NCBI GenBank assembly: GCA_019096065.1
Contig: JAGUCH010000001.1
Coordinates: forward strand, 17,050,001 to 17,114,000
Reading direction: 5' to 3'
Source: Paracyclopina nana
Lineage: Eukaryota; Arthropoda; Copepoda; Cyclopoida; Cyclopettidae
Length of the DNA stretch: 64,000 nt
Below the pieces are notes generated by a model. The model saw only the letters and a list, made by a program, of their open reading frames with translations, made no database searches and was not told the origin of the DNA. The position numbers and the translations under genes are program-made. Of the stretch, positions 31,547-43,900 are shown in pieces (position 1 is the stretch's first letter; every line of letters starts with the position of its first letter).

Positions 31547-34500
31547 ATGACGTTGATTAATATGGCAATTGGAGCCTTGGTATTGGCAATTAGCGAGGCT
31601 GGCCTTTACAAAAGAATGATTTTGCCTTCCCAATATTGGACTGTACGAGTTAAACAAGCTGTTCGTGCTGACTCACTAATTGAATGTGCATCGCGATGCC
31701 TTCTCGTGCAGGTTAAATCCGGTTAATTTCCTCCCTTTTGAAGTAAAACGATGACGCAACGAAAATAATGCAGTTTGGCTACTTGGTACTTTTGGCAGCT
31801 GAAAAGCACTTTTCACCCTGGAGCTTTGCATAAATTTCTAGCTATCAGAGCTACCAGTGGACACTTTAAAAAGTTATACTCCTTTCTGGCGGTTTTAAAC
31901 AATTTTTGGCTAGAAATAGGCAGCCATATCTGAAGCAAGTACACCCGTTTGAAACCACGTGGCCATTTGGCGGAATTTCCACCAACCACGTGCTCTTTCC
32001 ATGAAAATGTGTCCTTTTTTCCAGTGTGATTTCTACATCATGGACAAAAAAAGCCAAGATTGCCGCCTAGGAGACGCAAAGTATTTAGATGGAACCTCAA
32101 CTGGAGCAGATGTATCTGGATACATATCTATGGGTAATACAAAGCAAATGTACTTTGCAAATTACAGGATAATTTTATGCCACTTTAGACTCTCTAAGTG
32201 CTGACATTGAGGCAGCTTTTATGAGGCTACACGACATTTTCGGACACGAGTCGTGGCAGCCATTCATATACAAAACTGATGCCACTCTGGTTGATCGAAT
32301 TGAATGTGCATCGGCTTGCATTTTTTTCGAAGGGCCGCAATGTCAAATCTATGCCTTTGATGGCTCAGCCTGCTTTTTCGGCAATTTCGCCACGACCAAT
32401 GGGATCTTGTCGACTTCTGCACCAAGCATGGACATCTACACAAATAGAGGTGAGATTTTCGCCAGAAAAATTAATGTACCTGAGAATGCTGAAGGTTGGG
32501 CTAATTATACAATTCAGATGCTTTGGCTGCCAAAAGCTTGAGCAAGTTTGGCAACACAACGTATAATTTGCCGGGGTCAGTGTGGCGCAATTTTACACTG
32601 TGGACCACCGAGTTGACCACAAATGCATCAGCCATTGAGTGCTCCGGATTTTGCTTCTTCCAGGATCCAAATCCCAGTGAATGCACCTTCTCCCTGTACA
32701 CTGACAGCAAAGTGTGTGCTCTTGGCTCTTTCCAAGTGAACACAGCTGATGCATCTTCAACATCATTGTTTGATCCAGCTTCTTACTACCAAGCAAGAGT
32801 GACCGCAAGTAAGACTTGATAGCTTGATATCATCTATATACATTCTTTAGGTCTGACATTAAGCAAAGCAAATTGACATAAAAAATTATTTTTTTTGGCA
32901 CCAATCTGAGATATGTTTTCGTTTTCCTTTCTAACTTCTGGATACCGAATTTCAGTCATCTTTAGTAATTAAAAAAAAGAGATTCTTTTCTATTTTAAGG
33001 CTTATCTGTCTTATGACTATTTTAGAAAATATGAGCAAGTTTTAAGGCAATTACTAAGAGAGGTATGAGATTTCAATGCCGTTTGACTTTGCTTTATGTC
33101 AGCCCATCTGAAAACAGGAGAACAATCCATTTTCCCATACAATAGGATATATAGGATTTTAAACTTTTTGCTTCTTTGTGCCAGGTGAGGCAGATATCTT
33201 TGTAAGTTCGCTGTTTTCAACGTACGTCAGCAGCAGATGGAATCCTTTGGTTTTTGACGTCTTGGCAGTGAGCACCACTTACTCCAATGAATGTGGGCTC
33301 ATATGCTACGTTAGGGAAGAATGCGAATTTTACATACATTCGGCCACGTCATGCCACTTGGGGAATTTTTCAACCACCTCACCTGTCAGCACCACGTTAG
33401 TTGGAGCTTACACTTTGAGCATTTATTATGGTATAGTACATATATAGCTAGTTGCTGCTAAACACTCTACTATAAAGAGTGGCAGAACTTCTTTGCGAAA
33501 ACCATAGGAGCTTTTTCATTTAGCAACCTTCACTTAATAAACGTGAGCGAAAACCCGCTAATAAAAAACCAGTCAAATCAGTAGGAAAAAAGACAGATCT
33601 GCAAAAGCTCAATCTCATTTGCTAAAAAAGTGAAATTTATTACTTGTAAAACACTTCTTTGCTAAAAGTTATTTCAGGCTTTTTTTGCACTCTTTAACCA
33701 ACATTCTACTAGACCTTCTTATGCCCTGTTTATGTACTAAGAATGCCTTAAGGTATGGAAAAAATTGTCATATGGAAAAGTGAATCTGTTGCTGTTTGCC
33801 GCTCTACGAGTTCAGCTTGGGACCGAGCAGCGTTTTTAATGGCAATTTTTGCTATTTTGTCTCATGGTTTTCAGCATATTTCAAAACAAATTATTTTTTA
33901 TCACATTTCTATGATAAAAGATGAAATTTAATTTTTGATTTTGATCAAATGTACTAAAATGTGGAGCAGTTTTAATAGCCATAATTAGATTTGTTTACTT
34001 TCAAGTTGGCTTAAAGTCGATATGATTTTTTAGCATCAGCTGGCGCTTGATAAAAGACAATTTTTCTCCTTTCCTTGAGGTGTTTTTCATGCATTTTCCT
34101 AAGGAGTTTGTGGCGTACATGAACAGGACATTAGGTTCGTACTAGAAAATCGTCCATGTTTGAACTCAACTTCAGGCCAAAATTGCCTAAAAAAAATCGG
34201 TTCGCCATGAAAAAGCTCCAACCTTGATACGGCCCGTAATGTTCAGCTGTTGCTTCCTGTGTCCGCCATTCTTTGTACTAAAGTTTTTAGCTACTACCAT
34301 AATTCCTCCCCAAAATATGGCCTTCACTTTATTTATAGGGAGAATATCTGCTCTGCCAAGTGAATACAGCAAAGTCTTGGATTTGGTCGACTCAAATCTG
34401 CCCATGTCCAGGCTGATGGTCGCCTCATCCCTCGTTCCCTCGAATGTGGACGAATGTGGAGCCTTTTGCAGCATTGCAGCTCCGGATTGCATGCTGTTCT

Positions 34501-36958
34501 ATTTTGATGCAGACAGCTCCACGTGCTTTGCTGGAATGATGTCCTCAACTGCCACCAGCTCATTTTCAGGGGCCCCTGGCACAACTTCCCTCTTTTTTCA
34601 CAGCAGTAAGTGAAACATGATACATTTTTCTGTGCGGGAGCAAAGCAAGAAAAAAAATTGAGAAAAAGGAATAAGGAGCAACAACAGCTTAGCTTGCGAA
34701 AAAACTTGCATGCATAGTAGAAGAAGGTTTTGCAAAGTTTTTCACAACATGTTGCTGCTGCTGCTGCTGGCCTCAACTTTTTCCACTTCCAGATCGACTG
34801 GTAGCCTTTGTTGATTCCTTCTACACTGACACAAAATCATTTTCATCGTTCAAAATGGACGTGGCTATTTACGCGAGCAAGGAAAGCCAGCTGGGCTTTC
34901 AAAACGAGGATTGTGCTGCATACTGCTTCATTGACATCAGATGCACTGCCTATTACATCCTGGATACAAACACGTGCAATTTACTCGATTTCAACCTGAA
35001 CACTGGCAATGCTCAAACCTCCATTGACATCAGTGTCAAATGGAGCCAAAGTAATTTTTGCTTTTCATTTTTTTCAAAGCATGAAAACTACTTGAGTGAG
35101 CTTTTTAGCCACTTTGCTGGTTTGGAGGGATACAGCTTTCACGCCAACCACGAGCAGTGGCACCAAATGGACTCTTTACATATCACAGTCAGTGGCAGAG
35201 GCTGCCAATAGCTTGGATTGTGCAGTGTGGTGCAATTTTGAGCCCACCTGTGATTACTATGTCTTCACCTCTGGTTGCTACCTTGGAAGCTACGCAACGA
35301 CGACATCCATACTCTCGCCCTCTTCTACTGTGACTACCTACATCAAAAGACAAAGTATCCATACACAATTAAACATGGACAAATTTAATTCTGGCTGCTT
35401 TTTCCATTTTGGCATCCAGGCTCGAGTGGATCCATGGCGAAGAAATCACTCTTTGATTCCTATAACCAATTCGAGCCAACCACGTGGCCCATCTATGTGT
35501 ACACTTCTTACGTGCTGAAAAGTGGGCTGGACGACCAGTGTGCGGGGATTTGCCTGATTCACGCATCCGCCTGCCACTTTTACTACTTCAGCGGTGACCT
35601 CTGCTTCCTTGGAGATTTCAGCAGGATAGGAAACACCATTTTGGGCACCACATCTGGCCCCATTCAGATGCTTCCGAACAGCTACAGTATTTTTCCCAAA
35701 TTTGCATTATAATTCAAGGCCTCTTTCAATTTAAAATGCCCAATCTAATCTAGATTTTAGAAGCCAAGTCTCTGGCTTTGGAGGGAGCTCCACTTGCTCT
35801 GGATCTGGATTCAGGGAAGTCACTTCTTCGTCTTGGACAATTTCAATCGACCTGCAGTATGTCAACAGTGCAGCCTGCTATTGGTACATCTACAACCCTA
35901 ACCCAACTGGGTACTTTGAACTGACCATCAGTAATTACAATGTAAGTTGTACCAGGGCCATCCACTATGACAATTCTAGACGGAAGTATGCGAATTGATT
36001 CGCCAAACTTATTTTAGTTCTTTCATCATTTGTGCGGAGGCGCTTACGCTGCTCGCTTCAAAGAAAGAGCGGGAAATTCAAATTTAGATTTTAGCGCCAA
36101 TTTTTTAGTGCTCGAGTAGGAGGAGCCTGTTAATCAGCTCTACCAGACTTGGAATTTTTACTTCAAAAAAACGCTTAAATAAGGCGTTTTCTATCATCTG
36201 ACAGCTTTTTCACAAAACTCACGATTCATAGAACTCTACTTTTTTCGTCAGATGAACTTCCATAGCACAGCAAGATGAAGTGTAGAAGTACAGCTGTGAT
36301 AAGAGGTCACCTTACATTGTAGATCATCTTGAGTTGGAGCAAATGTGGGCCATTTTGAAGGAAAAAGCCCGTTTTCATATTCATCTTGCTATAGGCTTCA
36401 ATAATGTTAAGCAAGGATCTTTGGAGGCTTGCATCTCAACAACTAAAGAGCCGATCGCCACCAAACTTGGTAGGATTCGTCAGTAGACTCTCATTATTGC
36501 TCATGCCGAAATTCATCCGGATTGAAGGCCAATAAGCGGAGGCTAGTTTTTCCCGCTATAAACATTAATCAAGGCTGCATTGCTTAACATTTTAAGCGGC
36601 CTCCAGTTGGTTGCCTCAGACCAAATTTGTATTGCTGAAGTACCCTACCAAGTTTGGTTCCAATCGGCTCAGCAATTGCTGAGGTATTAGCTTCCAAAGA
36701 GCCTTGCTTAACTAATTTGAGAATGGACTACATGTCTAAAAGATTTATTTTCTCTCCACATAGTCTGAGTCATGTTGTGACAGTTTGAGTGTTTTCATGG
36801 GACCTTCAACAGCTTACCCGCTCAGATATATCTATTCAGGCAATTTGTTAACAACAACAAGGACCTGGACTGGAACGCCTTTAACCACTATTTTTTGGAG
36901 AACTGATGGCAGTGTTACCTACAGCAGTATGGTTGGCACTCTCAGATATAAAGTGTAA
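31547..36958 (+). CDS. Secreted protein with tandem PAN/apple-like modules and a CUB-like end
   Basis: Eleven predicted exons: 31547-31711, 32025-32133, 32189-32449, 32518-32808, 33185-33430, 34339-34605, 34793-35050, 35109-35354, 35420-35686, 35769-35941, 36764-36958. They give about 825 residues with all phases consistent. The N-terminus is a signal peptide (MTLINMAIGALVLAISEA). Eight modules follow, each with the pattern EC-x3-C, then C-x2-Y/F, then C-x-LG-x-F, resembling PAN/apple folds. Module 1 is split over exons 1-2, and modules 2-8 each occupy one exon flanked by phase-1 introns, ideal for exon duplication. The end (SSTCSGSGF to GTLRYKV) looks like a CUB domain. It is probably extracellular and adhesive or lectin-like. 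The last intron has been enlarged by two mobile elements. Confidence 0.7.
35955..36358 (-). mobile_element. About 400-bp interspersed repeat, copy 2, inverted
   Basis: Reverse-complement copy of the block at 28151-28547, again inside an intron (35942-36763). The two copies differ by scattered substitutions and short indels, so neither is very recent. No internal frame or long terminal repeat was found. It is probably a nonautonomous DNA element or another short interspersed family. Confidence 0.85.
36406..36712. mobile_element. Foldback MITE with about 75-bp inverted repeats
   Basis: GTTAAGCAAGGATCTTTGGA at 36406 pairs with the sequence ending CCTTGCTTAAC at 36712. Similarity continues through about 75 bp on each side, including CCAAACTTGGTAGG against its complement. 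The roughly 150-bp centre is also partly palindromic. It lies in the last intron of the Cys-module gene, 50 bp from the other mobile repeat. No coding capacity. Confidence 0.8.
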
Positions 36959-39815
36959 TAATGTATAAACTTGATAAATGCAAATATACATCTTGACTTG
37001 CAATGTGCATTATACATCTGTCTGCCTTGATAATCTCAAAACCTACGAGCTGCGATGTTGCAAAATTATCATTTTGCAAACTACATTATAGGCTAATGTT
37101 TATCTGCATATACCTGAGCGATTTTGCTACAAGACTCTTGTTTTTTGGGGTAAAATTCTAGTCCCACTTTTCTTACATGAAAACTTGTCTGAACGTATAA
37201 CCTCTACTCATACTAAAAATCAGCATTTTGTTAGGTAATGCCCCATAAAACAATGCTAGTCATATTTTTGCATAACAACCTGTCTCAAACCAAAGCTATG
37301 AGCCCGTTCTCATATTGCAGGAAAATGCAAAGCAAAGGTAAAAAAAGCTCAGCAAAAGCTCAACATTTTTTCTCTACCAGCAACCGAAAATCTCAGGTTA
37401 GTTGAAATTCCAAGACAAGATCGACCTATTGTTTCGATCCAGTCATGCAGCTATTTAGCTTTTCTTTGCTGTTTGTAGCAAATATGAGACCGGCCTCGGT
37501 AAATTACATTAACGTGCAAGGAAGCTGTTACTCAATTGGTTTAAAATTACTTTCAACTGATTTTTCAAATATTTCATGGAAATCGTGTAAATTCACACAC
37601 CCTATGCACCAATTTTTCCGCACGCTGCACAATTTGACACTACCAGAGTTGTTTATCAATACTGCTAAAAAGTACGTGAAAATGCAAATACTTCCCGACT
37701 GTATTTTTGTCTCGTTTATAAGATCCAGCTTTTTGGCAAATAAGGATGGCGTAATTAGCAGACAAATCAATTAAATTGGCTGTTGCTTAACAGCATTGTT
37801 TTCAGCCAAGCTCGTGTTGTTGTCACTCTCTTACCTAACTGTTTTCGTGCTATTTTAGAAGTTAGTTTTTTTTTGGCAAAATAACACTATGCTTATAAAA
37901 GTCAAGCACGCTCAGATGTTAATTAGCAATTAGAGTAACCAAAAAAATATCTTCAATTTTTGCTGGTCATCTTTGTTTTTCGATGTATTTTGATGCGAGC
38001 ATTTTTGGCATGAATTTTCCCTAAATCAGAGCTTAAATGAGAAGATCACCTAATTAACACAGAATAATAGTTCATTAAAAGCTCTTGGAGAATCCTGAAT
38101 GCTGCTGGCTTTCAATTGAATTTAGCAGAACTTAGCAGACAATACATCATGGTCTGTATAGACGGCTGTACTCTCTTACTGTTGCTGGCAGTATTGCAAC
38201 TCTCTGCTCCTTCGAATGGTAAATTTTCAGGAGCCGCCGCAGCATAAAACTCTTCTTCTTCTTCATTCGAATTGTGAGCCTCAACTTTGGTGCATGTGAG
38301 AAGAAGCAGCCAGAGAGAGAGATACCAAAAGAAACTTTGGATACAAGGATTGGCAAGCTGGAAATACTTCACCCTCGAATATTCTCGCACAAGTAAGGCA
38401 ATACATTTTTTCTCCCTACAATTCTTCAGTATATGCTCTTATCAGAGGTTGGGCTTCAGTTAACAACAGATTGAGTAGTGAAAGCAGAGTAATGCATGCC
38501 TTTGATGCTTTGGCTCAACTTTGATGGATTTTTTCACGTTTCACAAGAGACTTGCTACATGTATTTTAGTGCTATGCTTGTAATCGCTGTGGAACGTGAT
38601 ACAAAGCATTATTGGCACCAAAAGGAGTTTTATGAGGCTTAAGAGTGCCGTAACCTCATGTTACGCAAGAATTTTAAATGAAGAATTTAACCAGGTTTTG
38701 CTCAAGCCTGCTACTACGTACATCAAGCCACAAAAGGAATACATATCAAAATGGCCATTGTTGACAAATACATGCACTTGCCAATAAGAATACATTTAGC
38801 AGAAGAATTGACTCTTTTCTTTTTTTGCTATCTTCTTTTGGGCTTTCAGGGATCAACAGTAAGCCAAAAAAAGAGATGGTGAATAAAATTGTACCCAAGC
38901 ATGCAGCACTACATGAATCTTGAAGGATCACTAGTATTTTGCCAAGATACCTTTTTTTGCTAGCCAAAAGTGAGAGCATTATGCAAAGTGAGTGGCAGTG
39001 CATGATGATTGATATGAAAATATGTGGAGAAAATTTCATATATGGAAAAGAATAGAAAATCGAATATTTCTGCGTATAGCAGTATTTGGTAGCCTTGGAG
39101 ACCTCTTGAATCAGGAATTCCATAAAGTATTTCACAAACATTTTTCATTTAGAGCTCCAGCTCAAAATGGGAATTTTCATCATAAAGGATATTCACAAAG
39201 GCCATTTTCTTAGAACAACATAGTACTTTGGAAGAGTTGGTAGATTTGGGAGCAAACTTTGACTTTGCTATTATACTTCACTCAAAGAGATTTCATTATT
39301 CATGATAATTTCTGCTGACGAAATGAGGTGCGTATAATTTCCTAGAAGAGCCCCTTTTTACTATTTCGTTTCGTAATCAGTTTCCATTTTTTCCATATCT
39401 CATTCACCTTTTTTCTTAGCTTCTTCTTGTATGAAGGATTTTTCTAATTAAAAGGCAGCCCTTTTGTGGACATCAAAGTAATCAAAACTGAGAAAAAAAA
39501 AGATGGCAAAATGCTCGTAGCTGCTTCCGAGAAGAAATGTGAAAATACAGTTTTGGTGTCATCAGATTTTAATTAAGAAACCAAACTTTAGAATTTCATT
39601 CTAGAACCAGCAGAACTTCTCAAAGAAGCAATTTTTGCCACTACTTGGATAGTACGTTTAAAATTTGAATTGGAGAACAGCAAACAACGCTAAAGACAAT
39701 TGCTTTCTTAAGAACCTCAGAGCCAAGAAAGAGTATAGCAAAAATACCTGTCGTACGTGCTTGGCTGTATCTGAAAATTATTGAAGTTCCAGTCAATAAA
39801 GCCTGCTAACAAAGA
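36959..39815. other. Intergenic DNA without recognised genes
   Basis: No supported gene. A minus-strand stretch at 38390-38112 has a hydrophobic run and a donor-like GTAAGAG but no ATG, so it was not called. The last bases are the target site of the Gypsy element. Confidence 0.4.
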
Positions 39816-40060
39816 TGTAGCAGGGAGCGTGTCGTCCTACGGGTCGACCGCTCGCTGCGCGCGCTCGCCTCGGGCGCGCGGTAGTATAACGAGTAGTATA
39901 GTGTGATCATCAGTAAAGGAAATAAATTCACCGCATTGACACGTGTTGTCTGCGGCCCCAAGACTGACCTCTGCTAGCCTCCAGGCCCGTCCCCGCTTGA
40001 CGTAGCCTAGATACGAGTAGTGGCTTGATAAGTCACAGTAGTATATCTCGACCTACTACA
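39816..40060 (+). repeat. 5' LTR of the Gypsy element
   Basis: 245 bp. It contains a GC-rich palindromic block (GCTCGCTGCGCGCGCTCGCC), then CATCAGTAAAGG, an arthropod-type TCAGT initiator, with AAATAAA about 8 bases later that could serve polyadenylation in the 3' copy. Confidence 0.95.
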
Positions 40061-40062
40061 GA

Positions 40063-40080
40063 TGGCGCGGGTCGTTGGAC
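40063..40080 (+). promoter_or_regulatory. Primer-binding-site candidate
   Basis: TGGCGCGGGTCGTTGGAC begins two bases after the 5' LTR. TGG is the complement of a tRNA 3' CCA end, so this is the expected position and form of a tRNA primer site. The tRNA species was not determined. Confidence 0.7.
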
Positions 40081-40413
40081 CTGTGATTTCATCACTCCAC
40101 TACCCATTAAGTACATCCTGCCGGAAGCTATAAGTGCTAAGTATACACAATAAGTACAAAAGGGATAATAGTGCTGCTCAAATAATATCATGCTCAAGTC
40201 AACTGCCAGAACATGAACCTACGTGCAAGCCACGAAGTAAAGAGAGATTAATGCTGAGAGCATAAAAGGCAGTTGACTATAAAAAGTAAAATAGTGGTGG
40301 CTAAAAATGTAAAAAGTTGAAGCTCAGACCAGAGCAAAAGGGCAAAGATCACTCTGCAATAGCTGCAGCTGCAAACAATCAAAAAGCTATCAAATAACAA
40401 TCAAAGGGATTGT

Positions 40414-40770
40414 CCGTGAGAGCCAGCGGCCGAATGGTCAGCCCGGCCAACGCTGGTGCAAATCATTGTAGATCCTAGTTAAGCTAGGGCCGGTCAACTC
40501 ACGGGCAAATTCCAACTGCAGGTGATCAAATAGTAATTGTTATGGGGGGACAATGGCCGAATGGTCGGGGCTGCTAACACCAGTCGCAAATCATTTGGAT
40601 TTCAGTGAATGCTGGAGCCGGCCACCCCATGACAATGTACAAATAAAGGGGTGGAGAAGGAGGATAGAAGCTCATGACCGCGTGGTGACCACATGACCGG
40701 TAGCGGATCAACAGCTGCGAGCTATCAGGATTCCACTGAAGCTAAAGCTGGTCACCACGTGCGGGTCACG
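40414..40770 (+). repeat. Three tandem tRNA-like hairpin modules in the Gypsy leader
   Basis: Three related modules of about 80-90 nt follow each other. Module 1 closes with CCGTGAG (40414-40420) and CTCACGG (40498-40504), with inner stems CCAGCG/CGCTGG and CCTAG/CTAGG. Module 2 closes with ATGGGG (40542-40547) and CCCCAT (40625-40630). Module 3 closes with a perfect 10-bp stem, CGTGGTGACC (40681-40690) and GGTCACCACG (40750-40759). Modules 1 and 2 share GGCCGAATGGTC, close to the D-arm/A-box of tRNA-Ser/Leu, followed by GCAAATCATT. No good B box (GGTTCGAATCC) is seen, so these are not ordinary tRNA genes. Confidence 0.6.
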
Positions 40771-40886
40771 GTCAAATAAACGATAATGAGAAATGTGACA
40801 CCAGCGTGGCATTTTCGGTGGTCAGTAAACAATCAATAAATGTCACGCCACAACCCTCTGCAGTGACCTGCGAGCGCGTTGGCGGA

Positions 40887-40922
40887 TATATAAGACCGCG
40901 CTGGTGGGAAATAGCAATCAGT
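40887..40922 (+). promoter_or_regulatory. Internal TATA plus TCAGT promoter before gag
   Basis: TATATAAG at 40887-40894 is followed by TCAGT at 40918-40922, with the initiator A 33 nt from the start of the box. The first ATG with a good context (ACCACCATGG) is 69 nt further. This looks like a complete core promoter located in the leader rather than in the LTR. Confidence 0.65.
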
Positions 40923-40988
40923 TCCTTTCGGGCTTTCCCCCAGTTAACAGTAATCACAACTCACTTCATTGTTGAATCGTAGACCACC

Positions 40989-43900
40989 ATGGTAATTATA
41001 ATAGCACATTCTCACAAAAGACCGAAAGCTCACTCTTCTCCCCCACGCATAGGCCCAGCCACCACAAGATATAGCTGCTGCAGTGGCCCTTGAGGTCAAC
41101 CGCCAAATGAGAGCCAACGCTGCTGTTCAGCGTCGGCCTCAACAACTCCAACTGCTCCGCGAGACGGACAGCCGCTCCTTCCAGCAATGGCGGATGCACA
41201 TCGAGTCCCAATTCGAGGACTCGATAGAGCCTGAAGTCACCAAGAAGATGCTGATCAAGGCATCTATCGTCGGCCTTGCGTTGGAAATGATCAATTCCAT
41301 CGACAAGAAGTCGGGCGATAATACGTACACCTACAAGCACTACCTCGACGACCTTGAGAAGGCCTTTGTGGACGAGTCGGCCCAAGAGGCCGCCAGGGTG
41401 GCATACGACACCGCCGCGCAGGGTCCCCATGAATCCGTAATGACCTGGGCGGCACGCCTCAAGTTGCTCTACCTGAGGGCTTTCGCCAATGATGCACCGC
41501 GGTGCGCCAAGGTCGACAAGGATCCAGAGGTCATTAGGAAGTTCACTATCAATCTGCGGGACCCCCAGACACGCTGGCTGGTAATCGCCAGCAAATATGA
41601 TACGCTGACAGAGGCCGCTTCCAATGCATCCTCCAAGGAGTGCCTGGTAGGATTAGCCGGCGGCAAGGCCAACCCCCTGGGGCAAGGGGGCATCATGCAA
41701 ATCACCCAAGAGGGCAACCCAGACCAACCCGACGTCGCCAAGATCATCGCCGCTCTAGGTGACAAGGCTAACATGAGATGCTACGGCTGCGGCGGCTACG
41801 GCCATCTCAAGGCTCAATGCACCAACCAACGCCCAAACAGCCAACGAGGGCGAGGAGGATTCCGGGGCCGGGGACGTGGCGGCCGCGGGCGTGGCAATAA
41901 CAATCCATACCACGCCGCCCCGCCGGTCTCGCCCCAAGAATATAATAAATATCGCAACGCGGCCATCGCACATGTGGCCAGTGCCCCCGTGGACGCCTAC
42001 ACCTGGGAGGCGCCAAAAAAACGGAGCCAGCCGGTCCTAAAGGACCGGCCATCAATGGAACCATCCATCACCTCACCAAACACGTTCACATCTGACAAGG
42101 CCCGATCATTCCTCGCCCATATTTCCAACATTAATAAATCATACGTATCTGAAGTTCCAATACGCCTCAACAATGTCAAATCAAGAGCACTCATCGACAG
42201 CGGTAATACGTGGAGGTCGGTCATCTCCTCCACGCTTGCAACCAAGTTAGGGTTCACAAAAGCTCAACTTGCGCCCCTGATAGGAGAAACTGTCAACACA
42301 GCGGGCCAAAATCAATCTCTAGAAATACTCGGCGAGGTACCAAAGCCATTGATGCTTCACATTGGCACCTACCCGCAACCTTTCCTATTTCGACCAGCTG
42401 TCATAGCTAACCTCACCATGGACGTCAACCTGTCGGGGCCCTTCATGAAGGCCCACGACATCGACCAGCTACATAGTGCCAACTCGCTCCGCATTCGAGG
42501 ACGAATGATCAAGTTGGCAGGGGGGACACTTAATGAAAATGACAGTCGCGCAATCAACGTCCATGCCGTCTACATACGGGGTGAAACCACAGTGGGGCCA
42601 ATGTCTTGTTGCGCCATTCCCGCAAAAATCCCCACCTGGACCCGATCGCCGCACATCGATGGGATTGTTGAAGGATCAGGGGACTTCATGGAGGCCACTG
42701 AGCTGCACCCCTGGCAGCGAGCCCTCATCCGACCAGATGAAAAGGGCAACTGCGTTGTCGGGGTTATCAACACTACCGCAGAGCCTCTCATTATCCACAA
42801 CAACACCCGGTACGGGCAAGTTGAAGGCTTGAGGCGAGTACCCACCGTGGCCAAGCTGGCAGCTGGAAGCTACGTAGCCAAGCTCGAGGGGGCCCAAACC
42901 CGGCCGCAGGGCCAGTACACGGCCGAGATGGCCCAAATCTTCATTCAAGAATTCGACCTAGAAAACAACGACATCTTGAGCACCCCTCAGCTAAAGGCTC
43001 GCACCTTGGCCCTGCTGCTACAATACCAGGACACCTTCAGCCTCGATGGGTCCTCGGGCCAAACCGACTTGGCCGAGCACCGCATCGATATCATCCCGGG
43101 TACTCAGCCCATTAACATCCGCCGGCGGCCCATCAACCCGCACTTGCAGAAGTCGCTAGAAGAACAAGTTCAGAAATGGCTCCAGGAAGGCATCATCGTC
43201 CCTATTCAGTCGCCCTGGTGCGCGCCGCTGGTTCCGGTCACCAAGAAGAATGGGAAGACCCGGTGGTGCGTAGATTACCGCGCACTGAACAAGGTAACCA
43301 TCGTCGACACGCATCCCATTGGCGACATTCGGGATAACCTCAATCGGCTGGCGCACTCGCAAGTATTCTCTACCCTGGATACGACGGGAGCCTTTCACCA
43401 CGTTCCCGTGAGGGCCGAGGACATCCCGAAGACAGCATTCGCAGCCAATCACTCAACGTACGCCTTCGCCTACATGCCGTTCGGCCTCACCAACGCGCCC
43501 CGAACGTATGCGCGCCTCATCCAGCGGGTCTTGGAAGGGATCCCATACGACATTGCCTTGCCATACCTCGACGACGTGCTGATCCACAGCCGCGATGTAG
43601 AATCCCACTTCGGCCACCTGCAACGGGTACTGGACGCCCACCAACGGGCTGGCCTCAAACTGCAACCATCCAAATGCCACCTGTTCCGCCGTCGCATCAC
43701 GTACCTGGGGCACGTCATCACTCCTGAGGGCCTCTCTGTGGTCCCCGAGTACATCGACGTGGTCAAGAAGTGGCCCCTGCCACGGACCCGGCGGCAGCTA
43801 CGCATCTTCCTGGGAAAGTGCGGCTATTACCGGTCCTTCATCAAGGACTACCAGAAGGTCGCCAAGGCTTTGACGGACAAACTCAGCCGGGAAGAAGACG

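Noticed and set aside
38112-38390. Minus-strand signal-peptide-like exon with a GTAAGAG donor
   Set aside because: No ATG precedes the hydrophobic run and no partner exon was found.
40411-40770. Genuine tRNA genes in the Gypsy leader
   Set aside because: The D-arm/A-box resemblance is good but no B box or standard anticodon arm was found. Treated as tRNA-like structures instead.
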